A DNA stretch of 64,000 nt from Hyphomicrobiales bacterium (GTDB lineage: Bacteria; Pseudomonadota; Alphaproteobacteria; Rhizobiales; Rhizobiaceae), in assembly GCA_900473185.1 (NCBI GenBank), contig UCKU01000022.1, positions 62,001-126,000 on the forward strand, in the 5' to 3' direction. Position numbers and translations under genes: made by a program. The notes beneath the pieces are model-generated. The model was not told where the DNA came from and did not search any database. It saw only the letters and a list, made by a program, of their open reading frames with translations. The stretch's first letter is position 1. Every line of letters begins with the position of its first letter. This document shows, piece by piece, positions 8,226 through 17,827 of the stretch.

Positions 8226-8254
8226 TTGACGCTACACCCGCATTTGTCGATACC
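8226..8254 (+). promoter_or_regulatory. Possible promoter of aroK-aroB
   Basis: A -35-like TTGACG at 8226-8231 and a weak -10-like GATACC at 8249-8254 have 17-nt spacing. They end 27 bp before the aroK ATG. The -10 agrees with consensus at only three positions, so this is tentative. Confidence 0.25.
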
Positions 8255-8281
8255 GTTTGCAAACAAAGTGTGAATGGACCG

Positions 8282-8872
8282 ATGAGTGAACCCCCAGTTT
8301 CCGTTGCAGACAGCCTGAGAGACAGAGCTCGCGCCGCGCTTGGTTCACGCAATCTGATCCTCGTCGGCCTTATGGGGGCCGGAAAATCCTCGGTCGGCCG
8401 CCTCGTTGCGCAGCAGCTCGGCGTTCCCTTCATCGACAGCGATATAGAGATCGAGCGCGTCTCGCGCATGACGATCACGGAGCTTTTCGCTGCCTATGGA
8501 GAAGAAGAGTTCCGGGCGCTCGAAGCGCGGGTGATGAAGCGTCTGCTGAAGGGCGGCCCGCGCGTCGTCTCTACCGGCGGCGGCGCCTTCATCAACGCCC
8601 GCACGCGCAGGCATATCAAGAAGGGCGGCCTTTCGGTCTGGCTGAAGGCCGATCTCGACGTGCTCTGGGAGCGGGTCAACAAGCGCGATACACGTCCGCT
8701 GCTGAAGACCGAAAACCCGAAGCAGACGCTCGAAAATCTGATGAACGCCCGCTACCCCGTTTATGCCGAAGCCGATCTCACGGTGCTTTCACGCGACGTG
8801 CGCAAGGAAGTCATGGCCGATGAAGTGCTGAGAGCCGTGGTCGAGGCCCAGAAGGAAAGTGCAGTATCATGA
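8282..8872 (+). CDS. aroK: Shikimate kinase
   Basis: This protein of about 196 residues phosphorylates shikimate with ATP in aromatic amino acid synthesis. The Walker A motif GLMGAGKSSVG lies near residue 30, the substrate-binding DSDIEIERVS near 52, STGGGAF near 96, and the RDTRPLL lid near 138. I took the ATG at 8282; a GTG at 8270 in the same frame would add four residues, and the ribosome-binding sites do not clearly separate the two. The stop overlaps the aroB start by 4 nt (ATGA), so the two enzymes are translationally coupled. Confidence 0.95.
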   Translation: MSEPPVSVADSLRDRARAALGSRNLILVGLMGAGKSSVGRLVAQQLGVPFIDSDIEIERVSRMTITELFAAYGEEEFRALEARVMKRLLKGGPRVVSTGGGAFINARTRRHIKKGGLSVWLKADLDVLWERVNKRDTRPLLKTENPKQTLENLMNARYPVYAEADLTVLSRDVRKEVMADEVLRAVVEAQKESAVS

Positions 8873-9999
8873 ACGCGATCACCTCCGCTTCCGCCGTCCG
8901 CAAGGTGCATGTACCGCTTGGCGAACGCGCCTACGACATTCTGATCGGGCCGGGGCTGATTGCCAGCGCCGGGGGCGAGATCGGCTCGCGGCTCAAGGGC
9001 CGCAAGGCGGCGATCATCACCGACGAGCATGTGGCGCCGCTTTATCTCGATGCCTTGAAGGCGAGCCTCGATGCCGCCGGTATCGTCTCGGCTGATGTCG
9101 TGCTGCCGGCCGGAGAGAAGACCAAGAGTTTCGAGCATCTGATCAATGTCTGCGACAAGGTTCTCGAAGCGCGCGTCGAACGCAATGACTATGTCATCGC
9201 GCTCGGTGGCGGCGTCATCGGTGACCTCTCGGGTTTTGCGGCCGGCATCGTCAGGCGCGGCGTGCGCTTCGTACAGGTACCAACCTCGCTGCTCGCCCAG
9301 GTGGATTCCTCCGTCGGCGGCAAGACCGGCATCAATAGCCGCCACGGCAAGAACCTCATCGGCGTCTTCCATCAGCCGGATCTGGTTCTCGCCGATACCG
9401 ATGTCCTGAATTCCCTGAGCGAACGCGAATTCCGCGCCGGTTATGCCGAAGTCGCCAAGTATGGCCTGATCGACAAGCCGGATTTCTTCGCCTGGCTGGA
9501 GAACAACTGGCAGGCGGTTTTTGCAGGCGGTTCGGCGCGTATCGAAGCGATTGCCGTCAGCTGCCAGGCGAAGGCGGATGTCGTGGTTGCCGACGAGCGG
9601 GAAAACGGCCCGCGGGCGCTGCTCAATCTCGGCCACACTTTCGGCCACGCGCTGGAGGCCGCGACCGCCTATGACAGCAGCCGGCTGGTTCATGGTGAAG
9701 GCGTTTCGATTGGCATGGTGCTGGCGCATGAATTTTCAGCGCGCATGAACCTTGCGAGCCCTGATGATGCCCGCCGCGTCGAGGCGCATCTGAAGGCTGT
9801 CGGCCTGCCGACCCGCCTGTCGGAAATCCCGGGCAACCTGCCGCCAGCCGAAGTGCTGATGGATGCGATTGCGCAGGACAAGAAAGTCAAGGGCGGTAAG
9901 CTTACCTTCATTCTCACCCGCGGCATCGGCCAGTCCTTCGTCGCCGATGACGTGCCTGCTTCCGAAGTAATCAGCTTTCTGAAGGAAAAACATCCCTGA
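8869..9999 (+). CDS. aroB: 3-dehydroquinate synthase
   Basis: This 376-residue enzyme converts DAHP to 3-dehydroquinate, the second step of the shikimate pathway, using NAD and a divalent metal. The NAD-binding region carries ALGGGVIGDLSGFAAG and VPTSLLAQVDSSVGGKT, and the metal site includes LGHTFGHALE and VHGEGVSIGM. The length is typical. It overlaps aroK by 4 nt, and its TGA shares one base with the ATG of the following CorC-like gene, so the three form one operon. The aroK-aroB-CorC order recurs across Rhizobiales. Confidence 0.97.
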   Translation: MNAITSASAVRKVHVPLGERAYDILIGPGLIASAGGEIGSRLKGRKAAIITDEHVAPLYLDALKASLDAAGIVSADVVLPAGEKTKSFEHLINVCDKVLEARVERNDYVIALGGGVIGDLSGFAAGIVRRGVRFVQVPTSLLAQVDSSVGGKTGINSRHGKNLIGVFHQPDLVLADTDVLNSLSEREFRAGYAEVAKYGLIDKPDFFAWLENNWQAVFAGGSARIEAIAVSCQAKADVVVADERENGPRALLNLGHTFGHALEAATAYDSSRLVHGEGVSIGMVLAHEFSARMNLASPDDARRVEAHLKAVGLPTRLSEIPGNLPPAEVLMDAIAQDKKVKGGKLTFILTRGIGQSFVADDVPASEVISFLKEKHP

Positions 10000-11309
10000 T
10001 GTCAGTCGAGGGCACCCTGGCGTTTTTATCGGTCTACTGGCCGGAGATCGTTTCGATCGTGGCTCTGGTGCTGATGTCTGCGTTCTTTTCGGGATCCGAA
10101 ACCGCGCTGACCGCCGTTTCGAGAAGCCGGATCCATACACTGGAAGCCAATGGCGATGAGCGCGCCGGTCTCGTCAGAACCCTCATCGAGCGTCGTGACC
10201 GGCTGATCGGTGCGCTGCTGATCGGCAATAATCTCGCCAACATCCTGTCGTCATCACTGGCGACAAGCGTATTTCTGGGGATCTTCGGCAATTCCGGTGT
10301 GGCACTGGCAACGCTTGCCATGACGATCATCCTCGTCATCTTTGCAGAAGTGCTGCCGAAGAGCTGGGCGATCTCCACGCCTGAGCGTTTTGCTCTCAAT
10401 GTTGCGATGCCGACGCGGCTCTTCGTCGCCGTTGTCGGACCGCTCTCTTCCTTCGTCAACGCGATCGTACGCCGGATCCTCGGTCTTTTCGGGATCAACC
10501 TGTCGCGCGAAGTCTCGATGCTGTCAGCGCATGAGGAGCTGCGCGGCGCCGTCGACCTGCTGCATCGCGAAGGTTCCGTTGTGAAGGCCGACCGTGACCG
10601 TCTTGGCGGAGTGCTCGATCTCGGTGAGCTCGAGCTTTCCGATATCATGGTCCACCGGATGGCGATGCGGGCGATCAATGCCGACGATCCGCCGGAATCC
10701 GTGGTCCGAGTGATCCTCGAAAGCCCCTATACACGCATGCCGCTGTGGCGCGGTACGATCGACAACATCATCGGCGTCGTACACGCCAAGGATCTGTTGC
10801 GGGCGCTCGCCGAGCCAAATATGGAGCCGCAGCAGCTCGACATCGTGAAGATCGCCCAGAAACCCTGGTTCGTGCCTGACAGCACCAATCTTGAAGACCA
10901 GCTCAATGCCTTCCTGCGCCGCAAGCAGCATTTCGCCGTCGTCGTCGACGAATATGGCGAGGTGCAGGGCGTCGTGACGCTCGAGGACATTCTGGAGGAG
11001 ATCGTCGGCGATATCTCCGACGAGCACGATATTGATATACAGGGTGTGCGCCAGGAGGCCGACGGCTCCATCGTCGTCGATGGTGGCGTATCAATCCGCG
11101 ATCTCAACCGCGCGCTGGACTGGAACCTGCCGGACGAGGAAGCCACGACGATCGCCGGTCTCGTCATCCATGAATCGATGACCATTCCCGAAGAGCGGCA
11201 GGCCTTCACCTTCTACGGCAAGCGCTTCGTCGTCATGAAGCGGGAAAAGAACCGTATCACCAAGCTGCGCATCCGCCCCGCCGAGGAAGACGAGACCAAG
11301 CCCGCCTGA
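9999..11309 (+). CDS. HlyC/CorC (CNNM-type) transporter protein with CBS domains
   Basis: This 436-residue inner-membrane protein has the CorB/CorC/CNNM layout. The DUF21 transmembrane domain covers about 10-190, with three to four helices and the motif SAFFSGSETALTAVSRSR. Two CBS domains follow at roughly 205-335 (ending YGEVQGVVTLEDILEEIVGD), then a C-terminal CorC_HlyC domain at about 350-430. Family members mediate Mg2+ (or Co2+) efflux or tolerance. The E. coli style haemolysin name is historical. It is the third gene of the aroK operon by one-base overlap; a metabolic reason for that linkage is not evident. Confidence 0.9.
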   Translation: MSVEGTLAFLSVYWPEIVSIVALVLMSAFFSGSETALTAVSRSRIHTLEANGDERAGLVRTLIERRDRLIGALLIGNNLANILSSSLATSVFLGIFGNSGVALATLAMTIILVIFAEVLPKSWAISTPERFALNVAMPTRLFVAVVGPLSSFVNAIVRRILGLFGINLSREVSMLSAHEELRGAVDLLHREGSVVKADRDRLGGVLDLGELELSDIMVHRMAMRAINADDPPESVVRVILESPYTRMPLWRGTIDNIIGVVHAKDLLRALAEPNMEPQQLDIVKIAQKPWFVPDSTNLEDQLNAFLRRKQHFAVVVDEYGEVQGVVTLEDILEEIVGDISDEHDIDIQGVRQEADGSIVVDGGVSIRDLNRALDWNLPDEEATTIAGLVIHESMTIPEERQAFTFYGKRFVVMKREKNRITKLRIRPAEEDETKPA

Positions 11310-11367
11310 CCAAGATTTCCGTTACCGGCGGCATTTCCGTGCGCCGGCTCATCCTACAGGATCTGAC

Positions 11368-11847
11368 ATGTTCGACATTCTCTGGCGATCCGTCGCCATC
11401 GGCATCGGGGCAACCGTCCTCATGGATATCTGGGCGATCCTGCTCGCAAAGCTCGGCGTGACGTCGTCGCCGAACTGGGCGCCAGCCGGCCGCTGGTTCT
11501 GGCATCTCGGCAAGGGCAAGGTCTTTCACGATAATATCGCTGACGCCGCGCCTTATGCCAGCGAGCTGGCGCTCGGCTGGATCGGCCACTACGCGGTCGG
11601 AATCCTCTACGGCATTCTGCTGGCGATCTTCGTCGGTCCGGCCTGGTTTGCCGAGCCGATTTTCCTGCCGGCCTGGATTCTCGGCATCGTCACTGTCGGC
11701 GCTGGCTGGTTCCTGATGCAGCCGGGGCTTGGGCTTGGCTGGGCGGCTTCGAAGACGCCGAACCCCACGAAGGTCCGGGTGCTCAATCTGCTCGCCCATA
11801 CCGTCTTCGGTTTCGGGCTTTACGCGACGGCGCTCATTATCCGCTAG
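11368..11847 (+). CDS. DUF2938 family membrane protein
   Basis: This 159-residue protein has four hydrophobic segments at about 5-27, 68-95, 100-122 and 140-158, separated by short loops. The first loop contains PNWAPAGRWFWHLGKGKVFHD, a conserved stretch of DUF2938 proteins, whose function is unknown. Its TAG stop at 11845-11847 forms the left tip of a palindromic repeat that fills the gap to the convergent bolA gene. It lies 58 bp after the CorC-like gene and may be transcribed with it. Confidence 0.8.
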   Translation: MFDILWRSVAIGIGATVLMDIWAILLAKLGVTSSPNWAPAGRWFWHLGKGKVFHDNIADAAPYASELALGWIGHYAVGILYGILLAIFVGPAWFAEPIFLPAWILGIVTVGAGWFLMQPGLGLGWAASKTPNPTKVRVLNLLAHTVFGFGLYATALIIR

Positions 11848-11908
11848 AGCAATTCACGTAAAAGTGCGCCGCGGTTTTGCGTCCGGAATTGCGTGAAAGT
11901 AGGCTCTA
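11845..11908. repeat. Palindromic intergenic repeat, copy A
   Basis: The tips TAGAGC and GCTCTA, the inner pair CACG/CGTG and the core GCGTCCGGAATTGCGTG form an imperfect palindrome of 64 bp. Related sequence recurs at 27197-27242 and 54161-54225, with a shared core resembling AATTCCGGACGCAAAACCG. Here the repeat spans exactly from the stop of DUF2938 to the stop of bolA and supplies both TAG codons. It resembles the abundant small palindromes of rhizobial genomes, but I have not matched it to a named class. Confidence 0.8.
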
Positions 11909-12187
11909 CCAGCGCGTCGGTTCGCCCGGCGCTGCTGGCTCGACGGCCAATGCGTGAAGCCCGGCATCCAGCTCGGGCTTCAAGAGGTCGGTGATCGCCC
12001 TATGCCGTTGCAGCCGAGACATGCCGACGAATTTTGCAGAGACAATGCGAACGCGCATATGCGTCTCACCGGTGCCCGTGATGTCCGGCTGGTGGCCGGC
12101 GTGCAGATGGCTCTCGTTGATGACGGAGAGGCGTTCGGGTGCGAAGGTCGCCTTGAGCTTCTCTTCTATGCTGGTCTGGAGTGTCAT
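11906..12187 (-). CDS. BolA family protein
   Basis: This 93-residue protein has the BolA fold. The start is ATG at 12187 (MTLQTSIEEKL); a longer frame from 12250 lacks support. The conserved region includes ESHLHAGH and the helix-turn segment VSAKFVGMSRLQRHRAI, which carries the conserved His and basic residues. BolA proteins pair with monothiol glutaredoxins in Fe-S and iron homeostasis and in rhizobia influence iron responses and envelope shape. The gene is divergent from the J-domain gene with 105 bp between starts. Its stop lies inside palindromic repeat copy A. Confidence 0.88.
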   Translation of the reverse strand: MTLQTSIEEKLKATFAPERLSVINESHLHAGHQPDITGTGETHMRVRIVSAKFVGMSRLQRHRAITDLLKPELDAGLHALAVEPAAPGEPTRW

Positions 12188-12292
12188 CACCGAGTCTTCT
12201 GAGTTCACGAAAAAGGTTCCCACCAAGCCAGCAACATTCCCGTTTGTCAATTCTTGTTGTCATCAGTCAGCAGCCCCATAATTAGCGCCGTC

Positions 12293-12913
12293 ATGAGACT
12301 TGATTCCAAATACTTCGATCGCATCCGAACGCGCCGCAGGCGAGAGCAGGAGCCCGAACAGGCGCCTCCAAGCTGTCAGTGGGACGGCTGCGACAAAAAA
12401 GGCACGCATCGCGCTCCTGTGGGACGCAATGCGGAAGGCCAGTTCTTTTTGTTCTGTTTCGAGCACGTCAAGGACTACAACAAGGGATACAATTATTTCT
12501 CCGGCCTCTCGGACGGCGAAATTGCACGCTACCAGAAGGAGGCGATCACCGGTCATCGCCCCACCTGGACGGTCGGCGTCAACAAGGATGCCAAGAACAG
12601 CCCGCTGCATGCCGAAGTTCGCTCCGGCGCCTATTCGCGCGTGCGTGATCCCTTCGGTTTCGTGAAGGAAGGTGGCGGCAAGGGCAGCGGCCCGCGTTTT
12701 CCGCAGGCCCGCAAGCTGAAATCGCTGGAAGCCAAGGCTTTCGATACGATGGGACTTGCAGCGAACGCCACCTCGGCGGAGATCAAGAGCAAGTACAAGG
12801 AACTGGTCAAGAAGCATCACCCCGATGCGAATGGCGGCGATCGCGGCTCGGAAGAACGTTTCCGTGCCGTCATCCAGGCCTATCAATTATTGAAGCAGAA
12901 CGGTTTTTGTTAA
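12293..12913 (+). CDS. J-domain (DnaJ-like) protein
   Basis: This 206-residue protein begins at ATG 12293 (MRLDSKYFDRI). Its C-terminal 65 residues form a J domain with the HPD motif in VKKHHPDANGG, so it should stimulate an Hsp70 ATPase. The N-terminal part has a small possible metal-binding region (CQWDGCDKKGTHRAP) and an aromatic segment (FLFCFEHVKDYNKGYNYF) typical of alphaproteobacterial DnaJ-class proteins found next to bolA and cobS. It lacks the Gly/Phe and zinc-finger regions of true DnaJ. The client is unknown. Confidence 0.85.
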   Translation: MRLDSKYFDRIRTRRRREQEPEQAPPSCQWDGCDKKGTHRAPVGRNAEGQFFLFCFEHVKDYNKGYNYFSGLSDGEIARYQKEAITGHRPTWTVGVNKDAKNSPLHAEVRSGAYSRVRDPFGFVKEGGGKGSGPRFPQARKLKSLEAKAFDTMGLAANATSAEIKSKYKELVKKHHPDANGGDRGSEERFRAVIQAYQLLKQNGFC

Positions 12914-13226
12914 TTCCCGTCCTTGCTCTTAAGCTTCAATCGGGTATGGTCCTCATCGGCTGAGGCCGCAGGCAACCGCGGCATACATATTTGTGCGTTT
13001 TCCCGACATCGCCTCTGCCGACCTTCCGGACGCGGCGTTTCTTGTCCGGGACTCTTTCAAGAATGCTCGCCAGCGGTCATCATCCCGCCGAGGTTTCGTT
13101 TCAGTCCCGGAGAAGTATCGCCGACGTTCCGACCCTTGGAGAACGCGGAAAAGATACTGCGGCGCCATGGTTGCGCAATGGCTGAGATAGTGTGGTCGGG
13201 TGACCGTCACCCGCCTTGGAGACATG
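12914..13226. other. 313-bp gap before cobS with no supported gene
   Basis: Several short frames overlap on both strands here, but none has a convincing start site or a recognisable product. I looked for a cobalamin riboswitch because cobS follows and found no B12-box-like conserved core. The ribosome-binding site ttggag of cobS lies at the right end. Nothing else stands out. Confidence 0.5.
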
Positions 13227-14219
13227 ATGAGCAAGATTGACCTTGATATTTCCGAACTGCCCGATACCACCGTTTCGGTCCGGGAGGTCTTCGGCATCGA
13301 TTCCGACATTCGTGTGCCCGCCTACAGCAAGGGTGACGCCTATGTTCCGGATCTCGACTCCGACTATCTCTTCGACCGCGAGACGACGCTCGCGATCCTT
13401 GCCGGCTTTGCCCATAACCGACGCGTGATGATCTCCGGCTACCACGGCACGGGCAAGTCTTCGCATATCGAGCAGGTTGCCGCGCGCCTCAACTGGCCTT
13501 GCGTGCGTATCAACCTCGACAGCCATGTCAGCCGTATCGATCTCGTCGGCAAGGACGCGATCGTCGTCAAGGACGGGCTGCAGGTCACCGAATTCAAGGA
13601 CGGCATCCTGCCCTGGGCCTACCAGCACAATGTCGCGCTCGTCTTCGACGAATACGATGCCGGCCGCCCGGACGTGATGTTCGTCATCCAGCGCGTGCTG
13701 GAATCCTCCGGCCGCCTGACGCTGCTCGACCAGAGCCGTGTCATCCGTCCTCATCCGGCCTTCCGCCTGTTTGCGACCGCCAACACCATCGGTCTTGGCG
13801 ATACGACGGGCCTCTATCACGGCACGCAGCAGATCAACCAGGCGCAGATGGACCGCTGGTCGATCGTCTCGACGCTGAACTATCTGCCGCACGACCACGA
13901 AGTGAATATCGTCGCCGCCAAGGTGAAGAGCTTCGGCAAGGACAAGGAAGGCCGCGATACGGTTTCCAAGATGGTTCGTGTTGCGGATCTCACGCGCGCG
14001 TCGTTCATGAACGGTGATCTCTCCACGGTCATGAGCCCGCGTACCGTCATCACCTGGGCCGAGAATGCCGAGATCTTCGGCGATATCGCTTTCGCCTTCC
14101 GCGTCACCTTCCTCAACAAGTGCGACGAGCTGGAGCGTCCTCTGGTGGCCGAGCACTATCAGCGCGCCTTCGGCGTGGAACTGAAGGAAAGTGCCGCCAA
14201 CATCGTGCTGGGAGCTTAA
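13227..14219 (+). CDS. cobS: Aerobic cobaltochelatase subunit CobS
   Basis: This 330-residue AAA+ ATPase is one of the three subunits (CobN, CobS, CobT) that insert cobalt into hydrogenobyrinic acid a,c-diamide in aerobic B12 synthesis. Walker A is [13 protein letters not shown] near residue 74 and Walker B is LVFDEYDAG. The sensor region reads [14 protein letters not shown]. The N-terminus [18 protein letters not shown] is diagnostic of CobS. ATG 13227 is preferred over 13224 because of its spacing to GGAG. cobT follows 12 bp later. CobN is not in this window, which is usual because it sits in the main cob cluster. Confidence 0.95.
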   Translation: MSKIDLDISELPDTTVSVREVFGIDSDIRVPAYSKGDAYVPDLDSDYLFDRETTLAILAGFAHNRRVMISGYHGTGKSSHIEQVAARLNWPCVRINLDSHVSRIDLVGKDAIVVKDGLQVTEFKDGILPWAYQHNVALVFDEYDAGRPDVMFVIQRVLESSGRLTLLDQSRVIRPHPAFRLFATANTIGLGDTTGLYHGTQQINQAQMDRWSIVSTLNYLPHDHEVNIVAAKVKSFGKDKEGRDTVSKMVRVADLTRASFMNGDLSTVMSPRTVITWAENAEIFGDIAFAFRVTFLNKCDELERPLVAEHYQRAFGVELKESAANIVLGA

Positions 14220-14231
14220 GGCCAGTCGATC

Positions 14232-16133
14232 ATGGCATCTCGTGGTGACAATTCGAAAGCAAAGCCTGGTGCGCCCGTCGATGTCGAGCCGTTGCGGCGG
14301 GCGATAACGGGCTGCGTGCGCGCAATCGCGGGCGATGACCAGGTCGAGGTAGCCTTCGCCAATGAGCGTCCCGGCATGACGGGCGAGCGCATCCGCCTGC
14401 CGGAGCTTTCCAAGCGTCCGACGGCGCATGAGCTGGCGGTGACGCGTGGCCTTGGCGATTCCATGGCACTGCGTATCGCCTGTCACGACGAGAAGGTCCA
14501 TTCCAGCATGGCGCCGCAGGGCTCGGATGCCCGGGCGATCTTCGACGCCGTCGAGCAGGCGCGCGTGGAATCGATCGGTTCGCTGCGGATGGAAGGCATG
14601 GCCGCCAATCTGCGTTCCATGACCGAGGAGAAGTACGCTAAGGCGAATTTCACCGGCATCGAACGACAGGAAGATGCGCCGATCGGCGAGGCTGTCGCCA
14701 TGATGGTGCGCGAAAAGCTCACCGGCCAGAAGCCGCCGGCTTCGGCCGGAAAAGTTCTCGACCTGTGGCGTTCCTTCATCGAAGACAAGGCTGGCGGCGA
14801 GCTCAACAATCTCACCGGTGTCATCAACGATCAGCAGGCCTTCTCCAAGGTCATCCGCAATATGCTTTCGGCCATGGAAATGGCCGAGGAATATGGCGAT
14901 GACGACAGCGATCCTGATGCCGACGATCAGTCCAACGAGGATGATCAACCGACGGGCGACGAGCAGAACGAGGATGAGGTCGATGAGGATGCCGGCAGCG
15001 ATGCCGCACCCGTCGAAGATAGCGAAGTCTCCGACGAGCAGATGGAGGACGGCGAAACCGAAGGTGCCGAAATCTCCGACGACGACATGATGGAAGAGGG
15101 CGACGACGATTCCGAGACGCCGGGCGAAACCCGCCGTCCGAACACGCCGTTTGCTGATTTCAATGAAAAGGTCGATTACCACGTCTATACGGAGGAATTC
15201 GACGAGATCATCACGGCCGAAGAGCTGTGCGATGCCGCCGAACTGGAGCGCCTGCGCGCCTTTCTCGACAAGCAGCTCGCGCATCTTCAGGGCGCTGTCG
15301 GCCGGCTTGCCAATCGCCTGCAGCGCAAGCTGATGGCGCAGCAGAACCGTTCCTGGGATTTCGATCTCGAGGAAGGCTATCTCGATACGGCCCGTCTGCA
15401 GCGCATCATCATCGATCCGACGCAACCGCTCTCCTTCAAGATGGAGCGCGACACGCAGTTCCGCGATACGGTCGTGACATTGCTGATCGACAATTCCGGC
15501 TCCATGCGCGGGCGACCGATCACGGTTGCCGCGACCTGCGCCGATATCCTGGCGCGCACGCTGGAGCGCTGCGGCGTCAAGGTAGAGATCCTCGGCTTCA
15601 CGACGAAGGCCTGGAAAGGTGGTCAGGCACGCGAGAACTGGCTTGCCAATGGCAAGCCGCAGACGCCCGGCCGTCTCAACGACCTGCGTCACATCGTCTA
15701 CAAGTCGGCCGATGCCCCGTGGCGGCGGGCGCGCACCAATCTCGGCCTGATGATGCGCGAAGGCCTGCTCAAGGAAAACATCGATGGCGAGGCGCTGATC
15801 TGGGCGCATAATCGCCTGCTGGCGCGGCGCCAGCAGCGCCGCATCCTGATGATGATTTCGGATGGTGCGCCGGTCGATGATTCCACGCTGTCGGTCAATC
15901 CGGGCAATTATCTGGAGCGGCATCTGCGCGCCGTGATCGAACAGATCGAGACGCGTTCTCCGGTCGAGCTCCTGGCAATCGGCATCGGCCATGACGTGAC
16001 GCGTTACTATCGCCGCGCCGTGACGATCGTCGATGCGGACGAGCTTGCCGGCGCCATGACCGAGCAGCTTGCCGAATTGTTCGAGGACCATGCCGCACAG
16101 CCGCGTGGTGGCCGCCTGCGCCGCGCTGGCTGA
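14232..16133 (+). CDS. cobT: Aerobic cobaltochelatase subunit CobT
   Basis: This 633-residue partner of CobS forms the chelatase ring complex. Residues about 1-215 are a conserved N-terminal domain. A highly acidic low-complexity linker with many Asp/Glu lies at about 218-300, and a C-terminal von Willebrand A domain starts near 410. Its MIDAS motif DNSGSMRG lies near 420, with later conserved SDGAPVDDS. The layout parallels the BchD subunit of magnesium chelatase. The gene is 12 bp downstream of cobS in the same operon. A 996-codon open frame on the opposite strand across cobS-cobT is a shadow of its codon usage. Confidence 0.95.
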   Translation: MASRGDNSKAKPGAPVDVEPLRRAITGCVRAIAGDDQVEVAFANERPGMTGERIRLPELSKRPTAHELAVTRGLGDSMALRIACHDEKVHSSMAPQGSDARAIFDAVEQARVESIGSLRMEGMAANLRSMTEEKYAKANFTGIERQEDAPIGEAVAMMVREKLTGQKPPASAGKVLDLWRSFIEDKAGGELNNLTGVINDQQAFSKVIRNMLSAMEMAEEYGDDDSDPDADDQSNEDDQPTGDEQNEDEVDEDAGSDAAPVEDSEVSDEQMEDGETEGAEISDDDMMEEGDDDSETPGETRRPNTPFADFNEKVDYHVYTEEFDEIITAEELCDAAELERLRAFLDKQLAHLQGAVGRLANRLQRKLMAQQNRSWDFDLEEGYLDTARLQRIIIDPTQPLSFKMERDTQFRDTVVTLLIDNSGSMRGRPITVAATCADILARTLERCGVKVEILGFTTKAWKGGQARENWLANGKPQTPGRLNDLRHIVYKSADAPWRRARTNLGLMMREGLLKENIDGEALIWAHNRLLARRQQRRILMMISDGAPVDDSTLSVNPGNYLERHLRAVIEQIETRSPVELLAIGIGHDVTRYYRRAVTIVDADELAGAMTEQLAELFEDHAAQPRGGRLRRAG

Positions 16134-16156
16134 TACAGTTTCGGGGAAACATCCGC

Positions 16157-17155
16157 ATGGCGTTTGAAAACCTGTCCCGCGCGGCTCTGCTCGTTCTTGG
16201 CCTCGCGACAGGTTTGTCAGGCGCTCATGCGGGCGAGCCTGCGAAGATCATCAGCCGCAAGATTTCGGATTTCCATATCGGTCGCGACGAAACCCGCTTC
16301 GGCCCCTTGGAATTTATCGGCGGGCTGGAGATGGTGTCGAACAATTCCCTCTTCGGCTCGCTTTCCTCCGTCCGCATGCGCCCTGACGGCAACAGTTTCA
16401 TCGGCGTGCTCGATACCGGGCACTGGCTGACGGGCAGCATCGAGCGCGATGCCAAAGGCAGGCTGTCCGGTCTTTCCGGTGTCGAGATCACGCCGATGCG
16501 GGATCGTGTTGGCCGGATCTATGAGGGAAAGGGGCGCATGGATGCCGAAGGGCTCGCGCTCGATGGCGACCGGATTCTCGTTTCCTTCGAGCAGGATCAT
16601 CGCGTCGACGTCTATCCGGATCCCGGTTTTCTCGACTCGCGTTCCTTGTCGACGGTCGGGATCCTCATTCCCCGCGACGAGATGCGGGCAAACCGCGGCA
16701 TTGAAACCGTTGTCGTAGCCCCCGCCTCGAGCCGGCTGAAAGGCGCGCCCGTAATCGTGGCGGAGCGTAGCCTCGACGAGGACGGCAACCGGCTTGCGGC
16801 TATTCTGGGCGGGCCGCTGAAGGGGCAGTTCACGGTCGAGAAGGATGGCAGCTTCGATGTGACTGACGGTGCCTTCCTGCCGGATGGTGACCTGCTGCTG
16901 CTGGAGCGGCGCTTCAACATGGCCGAAGGTATCGGCATGCGCATTCGCCGCATCAAGGGAGCAGACATCGAGCCCGGCGCCATCGTGAACGGCGAGCTGC
17001 TCGTCGAGGGCAACTTCAATTACAATATCGATAATATGGAAGGGCTCGATGCCTTCCAGGCAGCCGATGGCACGACGCATATCATCCTGGTGTCTGACGA
17101 CAATCACTCCATTCTGCAGCGCAATCTGATGCTGGAGTTCCGGCTGGTCGATTGA
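16157..17155 (+). CDS. Secreted esterase-like protein of the phytase-like family
   Basis: This 332-residue protein starts with a signal peptide (about 1-25, cleavage after AHA), so it is periplasmic or secreted. The rest is a beta-propeller-like sequence matching the esterase-like activity of phytase family (PF13449 type), with GVLDTGHWLTG, MDAEGLALDGDRILVSFEQDHRV and a C-terminal NMEGLDAF. Family substrates are poorly defined, and phytase or esterase activity should not be assumed. It starts 23 bp after cobT and may be read through with it. A functional connection with cobalt chelation is not evident. Confidence 0.82.
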   Translation: MAFENLSRAALLVLGLATGLSGAHAGEPAKIISRKISDFHIGRDETRFGPLEFIGGLEMVSNNSLFGSLSSVRMRPDGNSFIGVLDTGHWLTGSIERDAKGRLSGLSGVEITPMRDRVGRIYEGKGRMDAEGLALDGDRILVSFEQDHRVDVYPDPGFLDSRSLSTVGILIPRDEMRANRGIETVVVAPASSRLKGAPVIVAERSLDEDGNRLAAILGGPLKGQFTVEKDGSFDVTDGAFLPDGDLLLLERRFNMAEGIGMRIRRIKGADIEPGAIVNGELLVEGNFNYNIDNMEGLDAFQAADGTTHIILVSDDNHSILQRNLMLEFRLVD

Positions 17156-17234
17156 GCGGCCATCGAACGGCTGTCATAACTCTGCGCTATCCGGTCTATC
17201 CCCTCGCGGACAATACCCTTTAAGAGAGCGTATC

Positions 17235-17795
17235 ATGCACATCCATATCACGGGAGCCTCGGGCTCCGGCACGACCACGCTTGGCCTGGCGCTGGCCGAG
17301 CTGCTCGGCATCCGTCATCTCGATACAGATCATTTCTTCTGGATGCCGACCGATCCGCCCTTCACGACGCAGCGCGAGGTTGGGGCGCGTATCGCGATGC
17401 TCAGGCAAGAAGCGCTGCCGGATGCCGGTTGGGTGCTTTCCGGCTCGGCAGTGAAATGGGGTGCGGAATTCGAGCCGCTCTACGATCTGGTGGTCTTTCT
17501 GAGGATCGATCCTATCGCGCGTATGGAGCGCATCCGTAAGCGCGAGGAGGAGCACTACGGCGAGAGGATCAGGCCCGGTGGCGACATGGCGGTGAAAAGC
17601 CGCGAATTCATGGATTGGGCAGAGAGCTACGATACGGCGGGACCGGAACGTAGAAGTCTCGTTGGACATGAAGAGTGGCTGAAGACGCTCACAAGGCCGA
17701 TCTTGCGGCTCGATTCATCACGGCCTGTCGGAGAACTCGTTGCGGAGGTGCTGAGCCACCCGGCGGTCATTGCAGGGCGCCCGCAGGCGTCGTGA
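17235..17795 (+). CDS. Adenylate kinase-like P-loop protein
   Basis: This 186-residue cytosolic protein has Walker A GASGSGTTTLG at residues 7-17 and a short kinase-like body. An acceptor region HLDTDHFFWMPTDPP and a basic lid-type helix with RMERIRKREEEHYGERI follow. The arrangement resembles the FlaR/adenylate-kinase-related small P-loop proteins annotated as AAA family ATPases, and no substrate can be named. A ribosome-binding site (taagagag) lies near the ATG at 17235. It converges with the queuosine-transporter gene, with two hairpins in the gap. Confidence 0.75.
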   Translation: MHIHITGASGSGTTTLGLALAELLGIRHLDTDHFFWMPTDPPFTTQREVGARIAMLRQEALPDAGWVLSGSAVKWGAEFEPLYDLVVFLRIDPIARMERIRKREEEHYGERIRPGGDMAVKSREFMDWAESYDTAGPERRSLVGHEEWLKTLTRPILRLDSSRPVGELVAEVLSHPAVIAGRPQAS

Positions 17796-17827
17796 GATCT
17801 GCAGTTGGCGCTGTGATTGGTGGGTGC

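Noticed and set aside
12914-13226. Cobalamin riboswitch or small gene before cobS
   Set aside because: No B12-box-like conserved core or complete aptamer arrangement could be found, and none of the overlapping frames has a start site with support.
13101-16091. A 996-codon open frame on the minus strand across cobS and cobT
   Set aside because: It is the complement of two well-recognised genes with full motifs on the plus strand. Long antisense frames are typical of high-GC coding DNA, and it has no recognisable domain or start.
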